DNA of 64,000 nucleotides from Pedosphaera parvula Ellin514. GTDB taxonomy: Bacteria; Verrucomicrobiota; Verrucomicrobiia; Limisphaerales; Pedosphaeraceae. A program made the translations under genes and the position numbers. Below the pieces are notes generated by a model that saw only the letters and a program-made list of their open reading frames with translations, searched no databases and had not been told where the DNA came from. Positions 1 to 7,373 of this stretch are shown here, piece by piece (position 1 is the first letter of the stretch; each line of letters begins with the position of its first letter). The stretch spans positions 33,104 through 97,103 of the forward strand of contig NZ_ABOX02000025.1 in assembly GCF_000172555.1 (NCBI RefSeq), given 5' to 3'.

Positions 1-905
1 GTCAATTCACGTTTGCCAGCGAGGAACTCCTGATAAACTGGGGTCCCGAAGATGGTGAAGCGTTCGCCCCATTCCTGGATTTTCTTGAATTTCTCGCGAG
101 TCATCGCGCGGGTCAGGAAGAAATCTTCCGGCTGCCGACCGAGGCGCTTGACCATGTCCTTCTTCGCCGCATCGTAATCGTAGCCTGGAGAAATGGTATG
201 ACCATCGACTTCGAGCGAAGAGAAATACTCGAACATATTTTCGAGTTCCTTGACTTCGGTTTCCTTATAGACGGTGGTGTTGGTGGCGACTTGATAGCCA
301 AGAATCTTGGCCATCTTGATGGCTTCGACGCATTCCTTGAAGACGCCTTCACGTTCAACGATCAAGTCATGAGTATATTCCAAACCGTCGACATGGACAT
401 TCCAATACTGCCAGGTGCTTGGGCGGATGACAGGCTTGCCGTCGTTCTTGCCCTTGCGAATGGTTTCCGCATCCTTTTCAGTGATGAGCTTTTCCACCAG
501 CAGCTTTACGACCTTTGTCTCGATTTCCGGACTATACGCAGCGGCAAGGTAATCGCGCATTTTCTTCCGCATGAACATGCCGTTCGTGCAGATGTAAACG
601 ATGCGGCCTTGCTTGAGGATGCCGTCGACCAACTCTTCGATCTTGGGATAGATCAGGGGTTCGCCACCACAAATGGAAACCATGGGCGCATCACACTCCT
701 GAGCCGAGCCAAGACAATCCTCCAAGGACATCATGTCCTTAAGACTGGTGGAGTACTCGCGAATACGACCGCACCCAGTGCAGGTCAGATTGCAGGTATG
801 AAGTGGTTCGAGTTGCAGCACCATGGCGAACTTTGGGGTGCGCAACATCTTATGTTTAATGATATGCCTGGCGATTTTAGCCGTCAGGGCTAAAGGAAAA
901 CGCAT
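1..905 (-). CDS. hpnH: Adenosyl-hopene transferase HpnH (radical SAM), 3' end cut by window
   Basis: Reading leftward from an ATG at 905, the first 301 codons encode a radical SAM enzyme. The cluster motif CNLTCTGC (C38, C42, C45) binds the 4Fe-4S cluster and SICGGEP near residue 78 is the SAM-binding GGE element. The N-terminus MRFPLALTAK, the stretch TCTGCGRIREY, and HVDGLEYTHD near 171 match what I know of HpnH, which adds 5'-deoxyadenosine to hopene at the start of C35 hopanoid side-chain synthesis at the membrane. Compared with the HpnH layout I recall, about 40 extra residues (roughly 118-165, charged and helical-looking) lie between CTNGMFMRKK and WNVHVDG. The C-terminus lies outside the window. 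A small lipoprotein gene sits 8 bp upstream on the same strand. Another radical SAM subfamily is possible but less likely. Confidence 0.85.
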   Translation of the reverse strand, partial: MRFPLALTAKIARHIIKHKMLRTPKFAMVLQLEPLHTCNLTCTGCGRIREYSTSLKDMMSLEDCLGSAQECDAPMVSICGGEPLIYPKIEELVDGILKQGRIVYICTNGMFMRKKMRDYLAAAYSPEIETKVVKLLVEKLITEKDAETIRKGKNDGKPVIRPSTWQYWNVHVDGLEYTHDLIVEREGVFKECVEAIKMAKILGYQVATNTTVYKETEVKELENMFEYFSSLEVDGHTISPGYDYDAAKKDMVKRLGRQPEDFFLTRAMTREKFKKIQEWGERFTIFGTPVYQEFLAGKREL

Positions 906-913
906 AGTTATTT

Positions 914-1123
914 CTATTGGGCTAGAGCCACTTGCTGAACTGGCTCAGATAAGGGAACAGTACTATCTGGCGTAGGCTTTTGCGGTTCGACCTTGAGCAA
1001 ACCGGGTAAAAAGAATGAAGCGGGTGATACACTATGGGACGCACTAAAGCCACCGCATCCCGAAGCCAGCAGTAAAACCGCGGGCAGAATAACGAAAATC
1101 GAATATTTACATTTAAACTTCAC
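914..1123 (-). CDS. Small lipoprotein upstream of hpnH
   Basis: A 69-residue protein with a basic start, a hydrophobic stretch (IFVILPAVLLLA) and a lipobox ending ASGC at Cys23, so it should be a lipid-anchored envelope protein. The mature part is about 47 residues, with SASHSVSPASFFLPGLL followed by a Pro/Val-rich tail and no catalytic motif. It lies 8 bp upstream of the HpnH start, so the two are probably co-transcribed. A role in the hopanoid envelope is only suggested by position. I do not recognise a named family. The lipobox and tight spacing make it more likely real than a chance frame. Confidence 0.6.
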   Translation of the reverse strand: MKFKCKYSIFVILPAVLLLASGCGGFSASHSVSPASFFLPGLLKVEPQKPTPDSTVPLSEPVQQVALAQ

Positions 1124-1151
1124 TCAGTACTCCAGTATAGATTCTGTCTTT

Positions 1152-2027
1152 ATGTTAGCAACACCTAATTCTTTGGGTAGAGCACCTACCCTAAAGGCTT
1201 CAAACGTTTCCAAAACCCATGGTTTGAACACCATCGGGGTGTGCTGGTTGCTAACCGTTTGCCTGTTGAACGCCGCTTTTTCTAAAAATTGCTTCGCTGA
1301 AACCAACTCCGCTGCAATCGTCACAGAGGAAACAACAGCAGACTTTGCAAGAAGAGCTCAAACCATCTATGAAGATGCAAAGGCTCATTATCATTCCTCC
1401 CCGAATGATCTGGAAGCCGCGTGGCAGTTCGGGCGCGCCAGTTATGATTGGGCGGATTACGCGAAGTCGAAACGTCAACGAGCAGAGATTGCGCAGGAAG
1501 GCATCGCTGCCACTCAAAAAGTGGTGGACCACCAGCCTGATTTGGCACAAGGACATTATTACCTGGCGATGAATCTGGGCCAGTTGGCACAAACGAAGGA
1601 ACTTGGGGCATTGAGGCTGGTGTCCAGGATGGAGGGAGAGTTCAAGACCGCTTTGAGTCTGAACCCTGATCTGGATTACGCAGGACCGGATCGCAACCTT
1701 GGGCTGCTTTATCATGAAGCACCGGGTTGGCCGGCGAGCGTCGGCAGTAAGAGCAAGGCGAAGTTGCATTTGACTGCAGCTGCCAAGCGAGCACCACAAT
1801 ATCCCGAGAACCTGCTGAATTTGATCGAAGCTTATCTGAGTTGGGGAGACCGAAGCGGTGCGTTGCGCGAGCTCAAGGTTTTGGATCAGAACTGGGATGA
1901 TGCCAGAAAGCAATTTACTGGTGAACAGTGGAATTCCAGCTGGGTGGATTGGAAGAAGCGCCGCGAAGTCGACGCTCGAAAGGCAAATGATCTTCCCCGG
2001 AATACTTCACCGCACGAGAAGCCGTAA
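1152..2027 (+). CDS. Secreted TPR-like protein
   Basis: A protein of about 291 residues from the ATG at 1152. I chose this start because the longer frame, opening at 993, would run back over the divergent lipoprotein gene. A hydrophobic segment (IGVCWLLTVCLLNAAF) followed by CFAETNS looks like a signal peptide. The mature region has helical repeats of TPR character: ARRAQTIYEDAKAHY, AWQFGRASYDWADY, AQGHYYLAMNLGQLA, and LLNLIEAYLSWGDRSGAL near the end. It resembles the TPR/TRAP-T-type periplasmic repeat proteins, which act as protein-interaction scaffolds; no enzyme motif is seen. A TTG or GTG start closer to the signal peptide is possible. It converges on ispE with a 45-bp gap. Confidence 0.7.
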   Translation: MLATPNSLGRAPTLKASNVSKTHGLNTIGVCWLLTVCLLNAAFSKNCFAETNSAAIVTEETTADFARRAQTIYEDAKAHYHSSPNDLEAAWQFGRASYDWADYAKSKRQRAEIAQEGIAATQKVVDHQPDLAQGHYYLAMNLGQLAQTKELGALRLVSRMEGEFKTALSLNPDLDYAGPDRNLGLLYHEAPGWPASVGSKSKAKLHLTAAAKRAPQYPENLLNLIEAYLSWGDRSGALRELKVLDQNWDDARKQFTGEQWNSSWVDWKKRREVDARKANDLPRNTSPHEKP

Positions 2028-2072
2028 TCTCCGTCGCCATGTCAGCGGCGATCTGCGACGTCGAAAATCATT

Positions 2073-2951
2073 TTACACCGGAACTACTGCCGTCCAAACA
2101 GCGGCGCCGAATTTCACTTTAAATCTTTCCAGCAATTTTTCGGCTGCGGATTGGCTGTTGATCAGGGCGAAGGTGGTTGAACCACTGCCCGACATCAAAG
2201 TGGCGGCAGCGCCATGCTCACGCAAAAATTCCTGATACAGCGCGAGGATGGGATATTTGTCCAGGGCCGGAGCTTCCAGTGAGTTATAGAACTCCCTGCC
2301 CGCAGTCTGCAAATCGGATGTTTGCAGGAGTTGAATCAACTTTTCGGCACGACCGGGCTGGCCATTCAACGCGGCCGGAAAACGCGCCAGATTCTGATAG
2401 GCCCAAGGTGTGGAAATGCCAAAACCGGGATGAATCAGGATAAAAAATGATCCACGCATCGCAGGAAAAAAATCGAGCGAGGTGACTTTTTCACCACGTC
2501 CCTTGGCCAGGGCAGGTTTCGCCTGGAGAAAGAAGTTGATGTCTGAACCCAGGCTGGCAGCCAGGGTATCGAGCTTTTCGGGCGAAAGCGGATTATCGAA
2601 GAGTTCGTTCAATCCGAGCAAGGTCGTTGCGGCATTGCCACTGCCGCCACCGAGGCCGGCGGCCTGGGGAATCCGTTTTTCCAAATGAATCCGGACCCCT
2701 TCGGAGATCCCGGTTGCCTGGAGGAAGGCTGTGGCAGCGCGGTGAACCAGATTTTGCGAATCTGTGGGCAATGTGGCATCACTGCAGGTTAATTCGAGTT
2801 GCTGACCGGTGCGGGAAAAATCGAGGCGATCAAAAAAATTGACCGGATGCATCAAGGTTTCCAACTCATGAAAGCCATCGGGACGCTTGCCGAGAATGCT
2901 CAGCAGCAGATTCACCTTGCAGGGAGATTGTTTTTGCAGCAGTGCAGGCAT
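2073..2951 (-). CDS. ispE: 4-diphosphocytidyl-2-C-methyl-D-erythritol kinase
   Basis: IspE phosphorylates CDP-methylerythritol at the 2-hydroxyl with ATP, a cytoplasmic step of the MEP route to isoprenoids (and so to hopanoids and quinones). The N-terminal SPCKVNLLLSILGKRPDGFH is the conserved substrate-binding start. The GHMP-kinase ATP loop is PQAAGLGGGSGNAATTL, and LMSGSGSTTF near the C-terminus is the third GHMP motif. About 292 residues is normal for the family. I start at the ATG at 2951 (MPALLQ). A TTG 15 bp upstream would extend it, but that lies inside a terminator hairpin. No Shine-Dalgarno sequence is visible because the poly-T tract of that terminator directly precedes the ATG. 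Confidence 0.95.
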   Translation of the reverse strand: MPALLQKQSPCKVNLLLSILGKRPDGFHELETLMHPVNFFDRLDFSRTGQQLELTCSDATLPTDSQNLVHRAATAFLQATGISEGVRIHLEKRIPQAAGLGGGSGNAATTLLGLNELFDNPLSPEKLDTLAASLGSDINFFLQAKPALAKGRGEKVTSLDFFPAMRGSFFILIHPGFGISTPWAYQNLARFPAALNGQPGRAEKLIQLLQTSDLQTAGREFYNSLEAPALDKYPILALYQEFLREHGAAATLMSGSGSTTFALINSQSAAEKLLERFKVKFGAAVWTAVVPV

Positions 2952-2983
2952 AAAAAAAAGCGCCAACAGAAAAATGTTGGCGC
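2952..2983 (-). terminator. Rho-independent terminator of the TIGR04073 lipoprotein gene
   Basis: On the minus strand a perfect 9-bp stem, GCGCCAACA / TGTTGGCGC, with a 6-nt loop is followed by eight T residues. It lies 18 bp beyond the stop of the lipoprotein gene at 3002 and its T-tract touches the ispE start codon. Confidence 0.85.
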
Positions 2984-3001
2984 GTTTTAGGAAAAGGTTT
3001 C

Positions 3002-3442
3002 TTAATTGTCAAAGATTGTAAAACGGCTGCCCGGGAACCACGGAGCCACCTCACCACCACTGAAACCACTGTAATGGTCAGTGGCATTAAATGATTCGCT
3101 CCAAAGGCGGGGACGGTAGCTGTCTGGATACATCGGGTGGGGGCTCATGTAATCAGTGAAAACCGGGCCGTAGGGAGGAAATGGCGCGGTCACAATTTCG
3201 TAGATGCCGACACCAGTGCGGGCCAAACTCTTGTTCACACCGCGGAAAAAACCAGTGGCAAACCCTGCATCCGGGCCTTCAAAGACTCCGCCCTGTTCCA
3301 GTGCACGATTCATTTCGCCCATGCGGGGAATTTCGGTGACATTGGCAATTCCACGGCCCATTTTGGCTTCAGGACCGGCGCAACCGACAGCTAGAACAGC
3401 AACCAAGGCTAGTGCGCTCAGAAGAGAAAGAGTTTTACGCAT
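3002..3442 (-). CDS. Exosortase-system-associated lipoprotein, TIGR04073 family
   Basis: A 146-residue secreted protein with a lipobox VLAVGC (Cys21). The mature part carries KMGRGIANVTEIPRMGEM and GFFRGVNKSLARTGVGIYEI, then a Pro/Tyr-rich tail (APFPPYGPVFTDYMSPHPMYP). The GRGIxNVTE and GxGIYEIVTAPFP pattern is what I associate with the TIGR04073 family, seen in Verrucomicrobiota and named for genomic co-occurrence with exosortase/PEP-CTERM systems. No exosortase or PEP-CTERM protein is visible in this window, and the molecular role is unknown. A strong terminator follows it, so it is transcribed alone or as the last gene of a unit. Confidence 0.75.
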   Translation of the reverse strand: MRKTLSLLSALALVAVLAVGCAGPEAKMGRGIANVTEIPRMGEMNRALEQGGVFEGPDAGFATGFFRGVNKSLARTGVGIYEIVTAPFPPYGPVFTDYMSPHPMYPDSYRPRLWSESFNATDHYSGFSGGEVAPWFPGSRFTIFDN

Positions 3443-3615
3443 ATGTTTCGTCTGAATATTGGAGAAAGACTACCGCGATTTGTGCACTTGTAAAGTGCTT
3501 TTCGGTGTCACTGGCGTTGTATCAAGTGCACGGTGCCCTGGTAAAACCAAAAGCAGCGCCCACCAGAAGCAACTTGCGCATCGGTGACTGCACGTCTATC
3601 GTCGGGCGCACACCT

Positions 3616-5172
3616 ATGAGTTTGCGCTCACAGCAAATTGTTCCTCAAAATAGCTTGTCCGCATTGCATACCCAGACAAAACAATGCATCGCTCGATACG
3701 ACTATCCGGGGGCTATTCAAGTCCTGCAGCGCGCCCATAAGCTGGATCCCGATAACGACAGAATCCTGGCTGATCTAGGCTCCGCCCAGGCGAAGGCTTA
3801 TGATTTTGCCGCCGCGGAGCAAAGTTTCGAACACGCCGTACGCATTTCGCGCATGAAACCCGATGCCCTGCTGGCCGTCGGTCATTATTGGCTGGAAGTC
3901 CGGCACTACGAGGCGGCCATCAAATATTTCCAACAAATTTTAAAGGAAAGCCGGATTCCGGTCCTGACGTTCGTGCGATTGGGGGAGATTTTCATCCGCA
4001 TGCGCCGGTTGGACGATGCGGTTGCAATCGCGGAACGGGCGTTGCGTCTGTACAGCCAAAATGAAAGCGCTTTGTTGCTGCGCGCAAAGGTTCATCGCGA
4101 ACAGAAGCAATTGGCAGATGCGGAGAGGCTCCTGCGGATGGTGACGGCCAAAATCGGCGACAATGCCGAAGTGCGCGCGGGAGCCTGGTATGAACTGGCG
4201 GCGATTCTCGACCAGCAGGGCCAGTATGACCAGGCGATGGCGGCCTTGCTCGAAGCCAAGGCACTGATGCGTCTGACGGCCGGTCAGGCCATGAAAATCC
4301 TGCGAACGAAGCAGGGTCATCTAAAACAGATGCAGGAAAATGTCAGCGCAACCATGGTGCAACGTTGGCGCCAATTTGGGACGACGGACTTGCAACCCTC
4401 GCGCCGGCTCGCCCTGCTCTGCGGCCATGCACGCTCCGGCACCACCCTGCTCGAGTATGTGCTGGATTCGCATCCGCAAATCGTTTCGGCAGACGAAACC
4501 TCGGTCTATCACAACACGGCTTACAATCCCATCGGCCGCGCGGTTTCGTCGAACAGCTCCTTCGTGTCCGCTCTTGAGTGGATACCGGCCCGGAACATGC
4601 GCCAGATCAGAACCGATTATTTCCGTGGGATTGAATCATTTTTAGGTCAGCCGATTGGGGATCGTTTACTCGTTGATAAGAATCCGGCAAATACTTTCGA
4701 TATTCCCTCCATCGCCCGCATTTTTCCTGAGCAAAAATTTTTGGTGGCTTTGCGCGACCCGCGCGATGTTTGCCTCAGCTGCTTCATGCAACCGGTCGCC
4801 ATCCTGCCGGATACTGCGTCGTGGCTGACTTTAGAAGGGACGATGGAGCATTACGCCTTGATCATGGGTCTCTGGCAGGCCTGGAAACCTTGTCTGGGTG
4901 CGGGAGCAATTGAGGTTCGTTATGAGGATATGGTTGAAAATCTGGAGGCGACAACGCGGCCAGTGCTTGATTTTCTTGGCCTGCCTTGGGACGAGCGCCT
5001 CCTGCGCTTCAACGAACATGCGAGTGGCAAAATTGTGCGTTCACCGACGTTTGCGGAAGTAACCAAGCCGATTTTCAAAAGCGCGCTCGGACGCTGGCGG
5101 AATTATCAGAAGTATTTCGAGCCGCATTTAGAGAAACTCAAGCCATCCTTGAAGGCATTTGGATACGCGTAA
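3616..5172 (+). CDS. TPR-repeat sulfotransferase
   Basis: About 518 residues from the ATG at 3616 (MSLRSQQIVPQ). The frame is open upstream to 3412 but would overlap the divergent lipoprotein gene. Residues roughly 15-215 form TPR repeats, for example GAIQVLQRAHKLDPDNDRIL and AYDFAAAEQSFEHAVR. The C-terminal half is a PAPS-dependent sulfotransferase domain: the 5'-phosphosulfate loop CGHARSGTTLLEYVLDSHP is near residue 268 and the 3'-phosphate motif FLVALRDPRDVCLSC near 376. Such proteins sulfate carbohydrates or peptides, and TPR-sulfotransferase fusions are common in bacteria. The acceptor cannot be told. No signal peptide is evident, so it is probably cytoplasmic. Confidence 0.85.
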   Translation: MSLRSQQIVPQNSLSALHTQTKQCIARYDYPGAIQVLQRAHKLDPDNDRILADLGSAQAKAYDFAAAEQSFEHAVRISRMKPDALLAVGHYWLEVRHYEAAIKYFQQILKESRIPVLTFVRLGEIFIRMRRLDDAVAIAERALRLYSQNESALLLRAKVHREQKQLADAERLLRMVTAKIGDNAEVRAGAWYELAAILDQQGQYDQAMAALLEAKALMRLTAGQAMKILRTKQGHLKQMQENVSATMVQRWRQFGTTDLQPSRRLALLCGHARSGTTLLEYVLDSHPQIVSADETSVYHNTAYNPIGRAVSSNSSFVSALEWIPARNMRQIRTDYFRGIESFLGQPIGDRLLVDKNPANTFDIPSIARIFPEQKFLVALRDPRDVCLSCFMQPVAILPDTASWLTLEGTMEHYALIMGLWQAWKPCLGAGAIEVRYEDMVENLEATTRPVLDFLGLPWDERLLRFNEHASGKIVRSPTFAEVTKPIFKSALGRWRNYQKYFEPHLEKLKPSLKAFGYA

Positions 5173-5259
5173 AGTCTGGGTGCCGCCAGCTAATTGCTCA
5201 ACACAGAAACATTGTCTGCAATGATTGTTTGAGCCAATCAACGTGACCGCCACGGTTTT

Positions 5260-6291
5260 TTATTTGGCATCAATGATGCCAGCGGCAGCTTCTTCTTTTT
5301 TGCGTTCCTTACGTTCCCAATACCAGGTAATCAGGAGGCTGATTTCGAAGAGAATTTGCAGCGGAACAGCCATCAATACCTGAGTCACAACTTCAGGAGT
5401 AGTAAGCACTGCTCCCAAAATCAAGTTGATGACGATCATGTACGGGCGGGCCTTCTTCAGAATGGCATAATTAAGAAGCCCAAGTTTTACCAATACCAGG
5501 ATGACGACTGGCATCTCAAAGCCGAGCCCCATGCCGAGCATAAATTTACAAACGAAGCCGATATACTCGTCCGCCTGCCAGATGGCTGCGGAAAAACCCA
5601 TCCAGTTTGCATACATCTGTGCAGCGGCCAACGCCACTGGCATCAGTACAAAATAGCAGAACAAAACACCCGTAATGAAAAGCCCGAAGCCGAAACCCAG
5701 TCCTCGATAAATGTACCGCTTTTCATTCATTTTCAGGGCCGGAAAAATAAACTGCGCTAAAAAATAGAAAATGAAAGGAGATGAAACCGCGATCCCCGCG
5801 TACATCGCGACATGGAAGGCGGTCATGAACGCTCCGGCTGGACTTAAAATGGAAAGCTGGGCGGTAACCCGTCGTGCTTCCCTAGCCGCATCTCTCGTGG
5901 TATCTGGGCTGAAGGCCAACACCTGAATTTGGTTGGTCCCCACGGTTATGGGAACAGGCGCCAACTGGTAGACGTAATAGCGATTGGTACCAAGGTTGAG
6001 ATCCTTTTCCTGGGCTTTGTCCAATTCAAAGCTGCCCAAGCGGTTGGTTCCGAAGAAGAGCGAAACCACCTGATTATTCCCCTCACGTTTGACTACGGCC
6101 CGCTCCAAAGGCCACATCAAAACTTTGACTACATAGTTCCCTGCGATCAGGCAAACAATAACGGCGACTGCGAGGACGGCAGAGCTCTTGATGAGCATCC
6201 AACGGAGATCCTCCAGATGCTCAAGAAAAGATTTTACCGGCCCGCCTTCCTCGTCCTCGGGGAGACGACCCTCTTCGGGCTCATTTGCCAT
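5260..6291 (-). CDS. tatC: Sec-independent translocase subunit TatC (enlarged first periplasmic loop)
   Basis: TatC is the polytopic receptor that recognises twin-arginine signal peptides. The start FLEHLEDLRWML, FIFPALKMNEKR, and RPYMIVINLILGAVLTTPEV near the C-terminus are TatC landmarks, with six hydrophobic segments. At 343 residues it is roughly 80-90 longer than E. coli TatC. The excess lies between TM1 and TM2 (about residues 75-150, including three GTN motifs), that is, in the first periplasmic loop. The residue aligned with E. coli Glu15 (HLIELR) is Asp in HLEDLR, while the Glu of the cytoplasmic loop (NEKR) is kept. The gene follows tatA by 22 bp and is the last of the leftward envelope cluster. 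Confidence 0.93.
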   Translation of the reverse strand: MANEPEEGRLPEDEEGGPVKSFLEHLEDLRWMLIKSSAVLAVAVIVCLIAGNYVVKVLMWPLERAVVKREGNNQVVSLFFGTNRLGSFELDKAQEKDLNLGTNRYYVYQLAPVPITVGTNQIQVLAFSPDTTRDAAREARRVTAQLSILSPAGAFMTAFHVAMYAGIAVSSPFIFYFLAQFIFPALKMNEKRYIYRGLGFGFGLFITGVLFCYFVLMPVALAAAQMYANWMGFSAAIWQADEYIGFVCKFMLGMGLGFEMPVVILVLVKLGLLNYAILKKARPYMIVINLILGAVLTTPEVVTQVLMAVPLQILFEISLLITWYWERKERKKEEAAAGIIDAK

Positions 6292-6313
6292 GATTTAAAC
6301 CTGCTACCGAAGA

Positions 6314-6601
6314 TCAGGCTTTCTGCCCGGGAGCTGATTGGTGAGGAACAGAGTGGTCCGTCGTGTCAGAAGCTACGGTCTGGGAAGGAGGCAAACGTTT
6401 CGCCGGAGGAGCTGGAGTTTCATCCATGGCACTCTGCATTTCATCCGTGACGTCGCGCGTTGCTTTCTTAAATTCCTTGATACCCTGGCCCAGGCCTTTG
6501 GCCAATTCGGGCACTTTCTTCGCGCCGAACAGGATAAGTACGACGGCAAGGATGACTACCATTTCCCAACCACCGATAATTCCAGCTAACATAATATTCA
6601 T
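6314..6601 (-). CDS. tatA: Twin-arginine translocase subunit TatA/TatE
   Basis: A 95-residue TatA-type pore subunit. After [14 protein letters not shown] comes one transmembrane helix ([12 protein letters not shown]), the hinge [20 protein letters not shown] and an amphipathic helix, then a Pro/Ala-rich tail. The Phe-Gly hinge and PELAK motif are diagnostic of TatA/E. A TatB role is less likely because the helix is short and begins with the TatA-type sequence. It lies just upstream of tatC and about 100 bp downstream of pal, with an inverted repeat in between. An internal ATG at codon 4 is an alternative start. Confidence 0.92.
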   Translation of the reverse strand: MNIMLAGIIGGWEMVVILAVVLILFGAKKVPELAKGLGQGIKEFKKATRDVTDEMQSAMDETPAPPAKRLPPSQTVASDTTDHSVPHQSAPGQKA

Positions 6602-6630
6602 AAGACTAGTTTGGTTCTATCAAAGTTACG

Positions 6631-6672
6631 GCAGGGGACGGTATTAGTAAAGCGCCAAATACCGGCCCCTGC
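6631..6672. repeat. Inverted repeat between pal and tatA
   Basis: Two 15-nt arms (6631-6645 and 6658-6672) pair with a single mismatch around a 12-nt loop. On the minus strand, the direction of transcription, no T-tract follows, so it is not a classical terminator for pal. On the plus strand TTTTC follows. It may be an mRNA-stabilising or attenuating stem that sets Tat against Tol-Pal expression; this is inference. Confidence 0.6.
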
Positions 6673-6703
6673 TTTTCAGTATAACTGCTTGTCAATGTAC
6701 CGC

Positions 6704-7348
6704 TTACTTGGGCGGATTGAGCACTACAAATTCGTCGCGGCGATTCTTCGCGTAAGCTGATTCGTCATGGCCTGGAACAGCGGGCTTGTCTTCACCAAAG
6801 CTGACCGTTTCAACAAGAGTGGGATCCACACCCATAGTAGCCAAGGCTTCACGAGCTGCCAACGCACGGCGTTCACCTAATGAACGATTGTATTCTTCCG
6901 TGCCGCGTTCGTCACAATTGCCTTCCACTCTGACGGCAGTACCTGGATGACTCTTCAAATAATTGGCAACTTCGCTGAGCTTGGATTGGTCACTGGAGCG
7001 GATGGAAAACTTATCGAAGTCGAAGTAAACCGTGGCCCCTGCCAAGGCTGCTCGGTCGGGGATATAAGTGGAGAAATCCCGATTTGAAAGAGGAATGATG
7101 TCGTTGGGGTTCCGCGGGGGAAGATTGTTACCATTGTTGGGATTGTTAACATCTCCATTTGGTGGAGCCGGGGGAATAAATGTGGGCTGAGGTAAATTAT
7201 TATCAATGGTTTTCTCGCCACCGCCAACGTGAGTAGTTCCGCCTCCCGGTATGTCTGTAATACCGGTTGGTCGTTTTTTGCAACCGGCAGCACTGATTGT
7301 CAGGGCGAGCCCTAACACCATCAAATTAGAGAATTTCGTGAGTTTCAT
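6704..7348 (-). CDS. pal: Peptidoglycan-associated lipoprotein Pal (OmpA-like)
   Basis: A 214-residue outer-membrane lipoprotein: signal peptide, lipobox ISAAGC (Cys23), a Gly/Pro/Asn-rich linker of about 70 residues, then an OmpA-like peptidoglycan-binding domain from about residue 98. Diagnostic parts are TVYFDFDKFSIRSSDQ, VEGNCDERGTEEYNRSLGER (binding of the meso-diaminopimelate peptide) and AYAKNRRDEFVV. Pal anchors the outer membrane to peptidoglycan and is the distal partner of TolB. It is 25 bp downstream of tolB in the same operon. The Asn-rich linker (NPNNGNNLPPRNPN) is longer than in E. coli Pal. Confidence 0.93.
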   Translation of the reverse strand: MKLTKFSNLMVLGLALTISAAGCKKRPTGITDIPGGGTTHVGGGEKTIDNNLPQPTFIPPAPPNGDVNNPNNGNNLPPRNPNDIIPLSNRDFSTYIPDRAALAGATVYFDFDKFSIRSSDQSKLSEVANYLKSHPGTAVRVEGNCDERGTEEYNRSLGERRALAAREALATMGVDPTLVETVSFGEDKPAVPGHDESAYAKNRRDEFVVLNPPK

Positions 7349-7373
7349 TTTTTTGTTTTGGGAAGTTTAAAGC

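Noticed and set aside
198..893. 231-codon open frame on the plus strand
   Set aside because: It is antisense to the hpnH gene, whose radical SAM motifs are on the minus strand; the product has no recognisable features.
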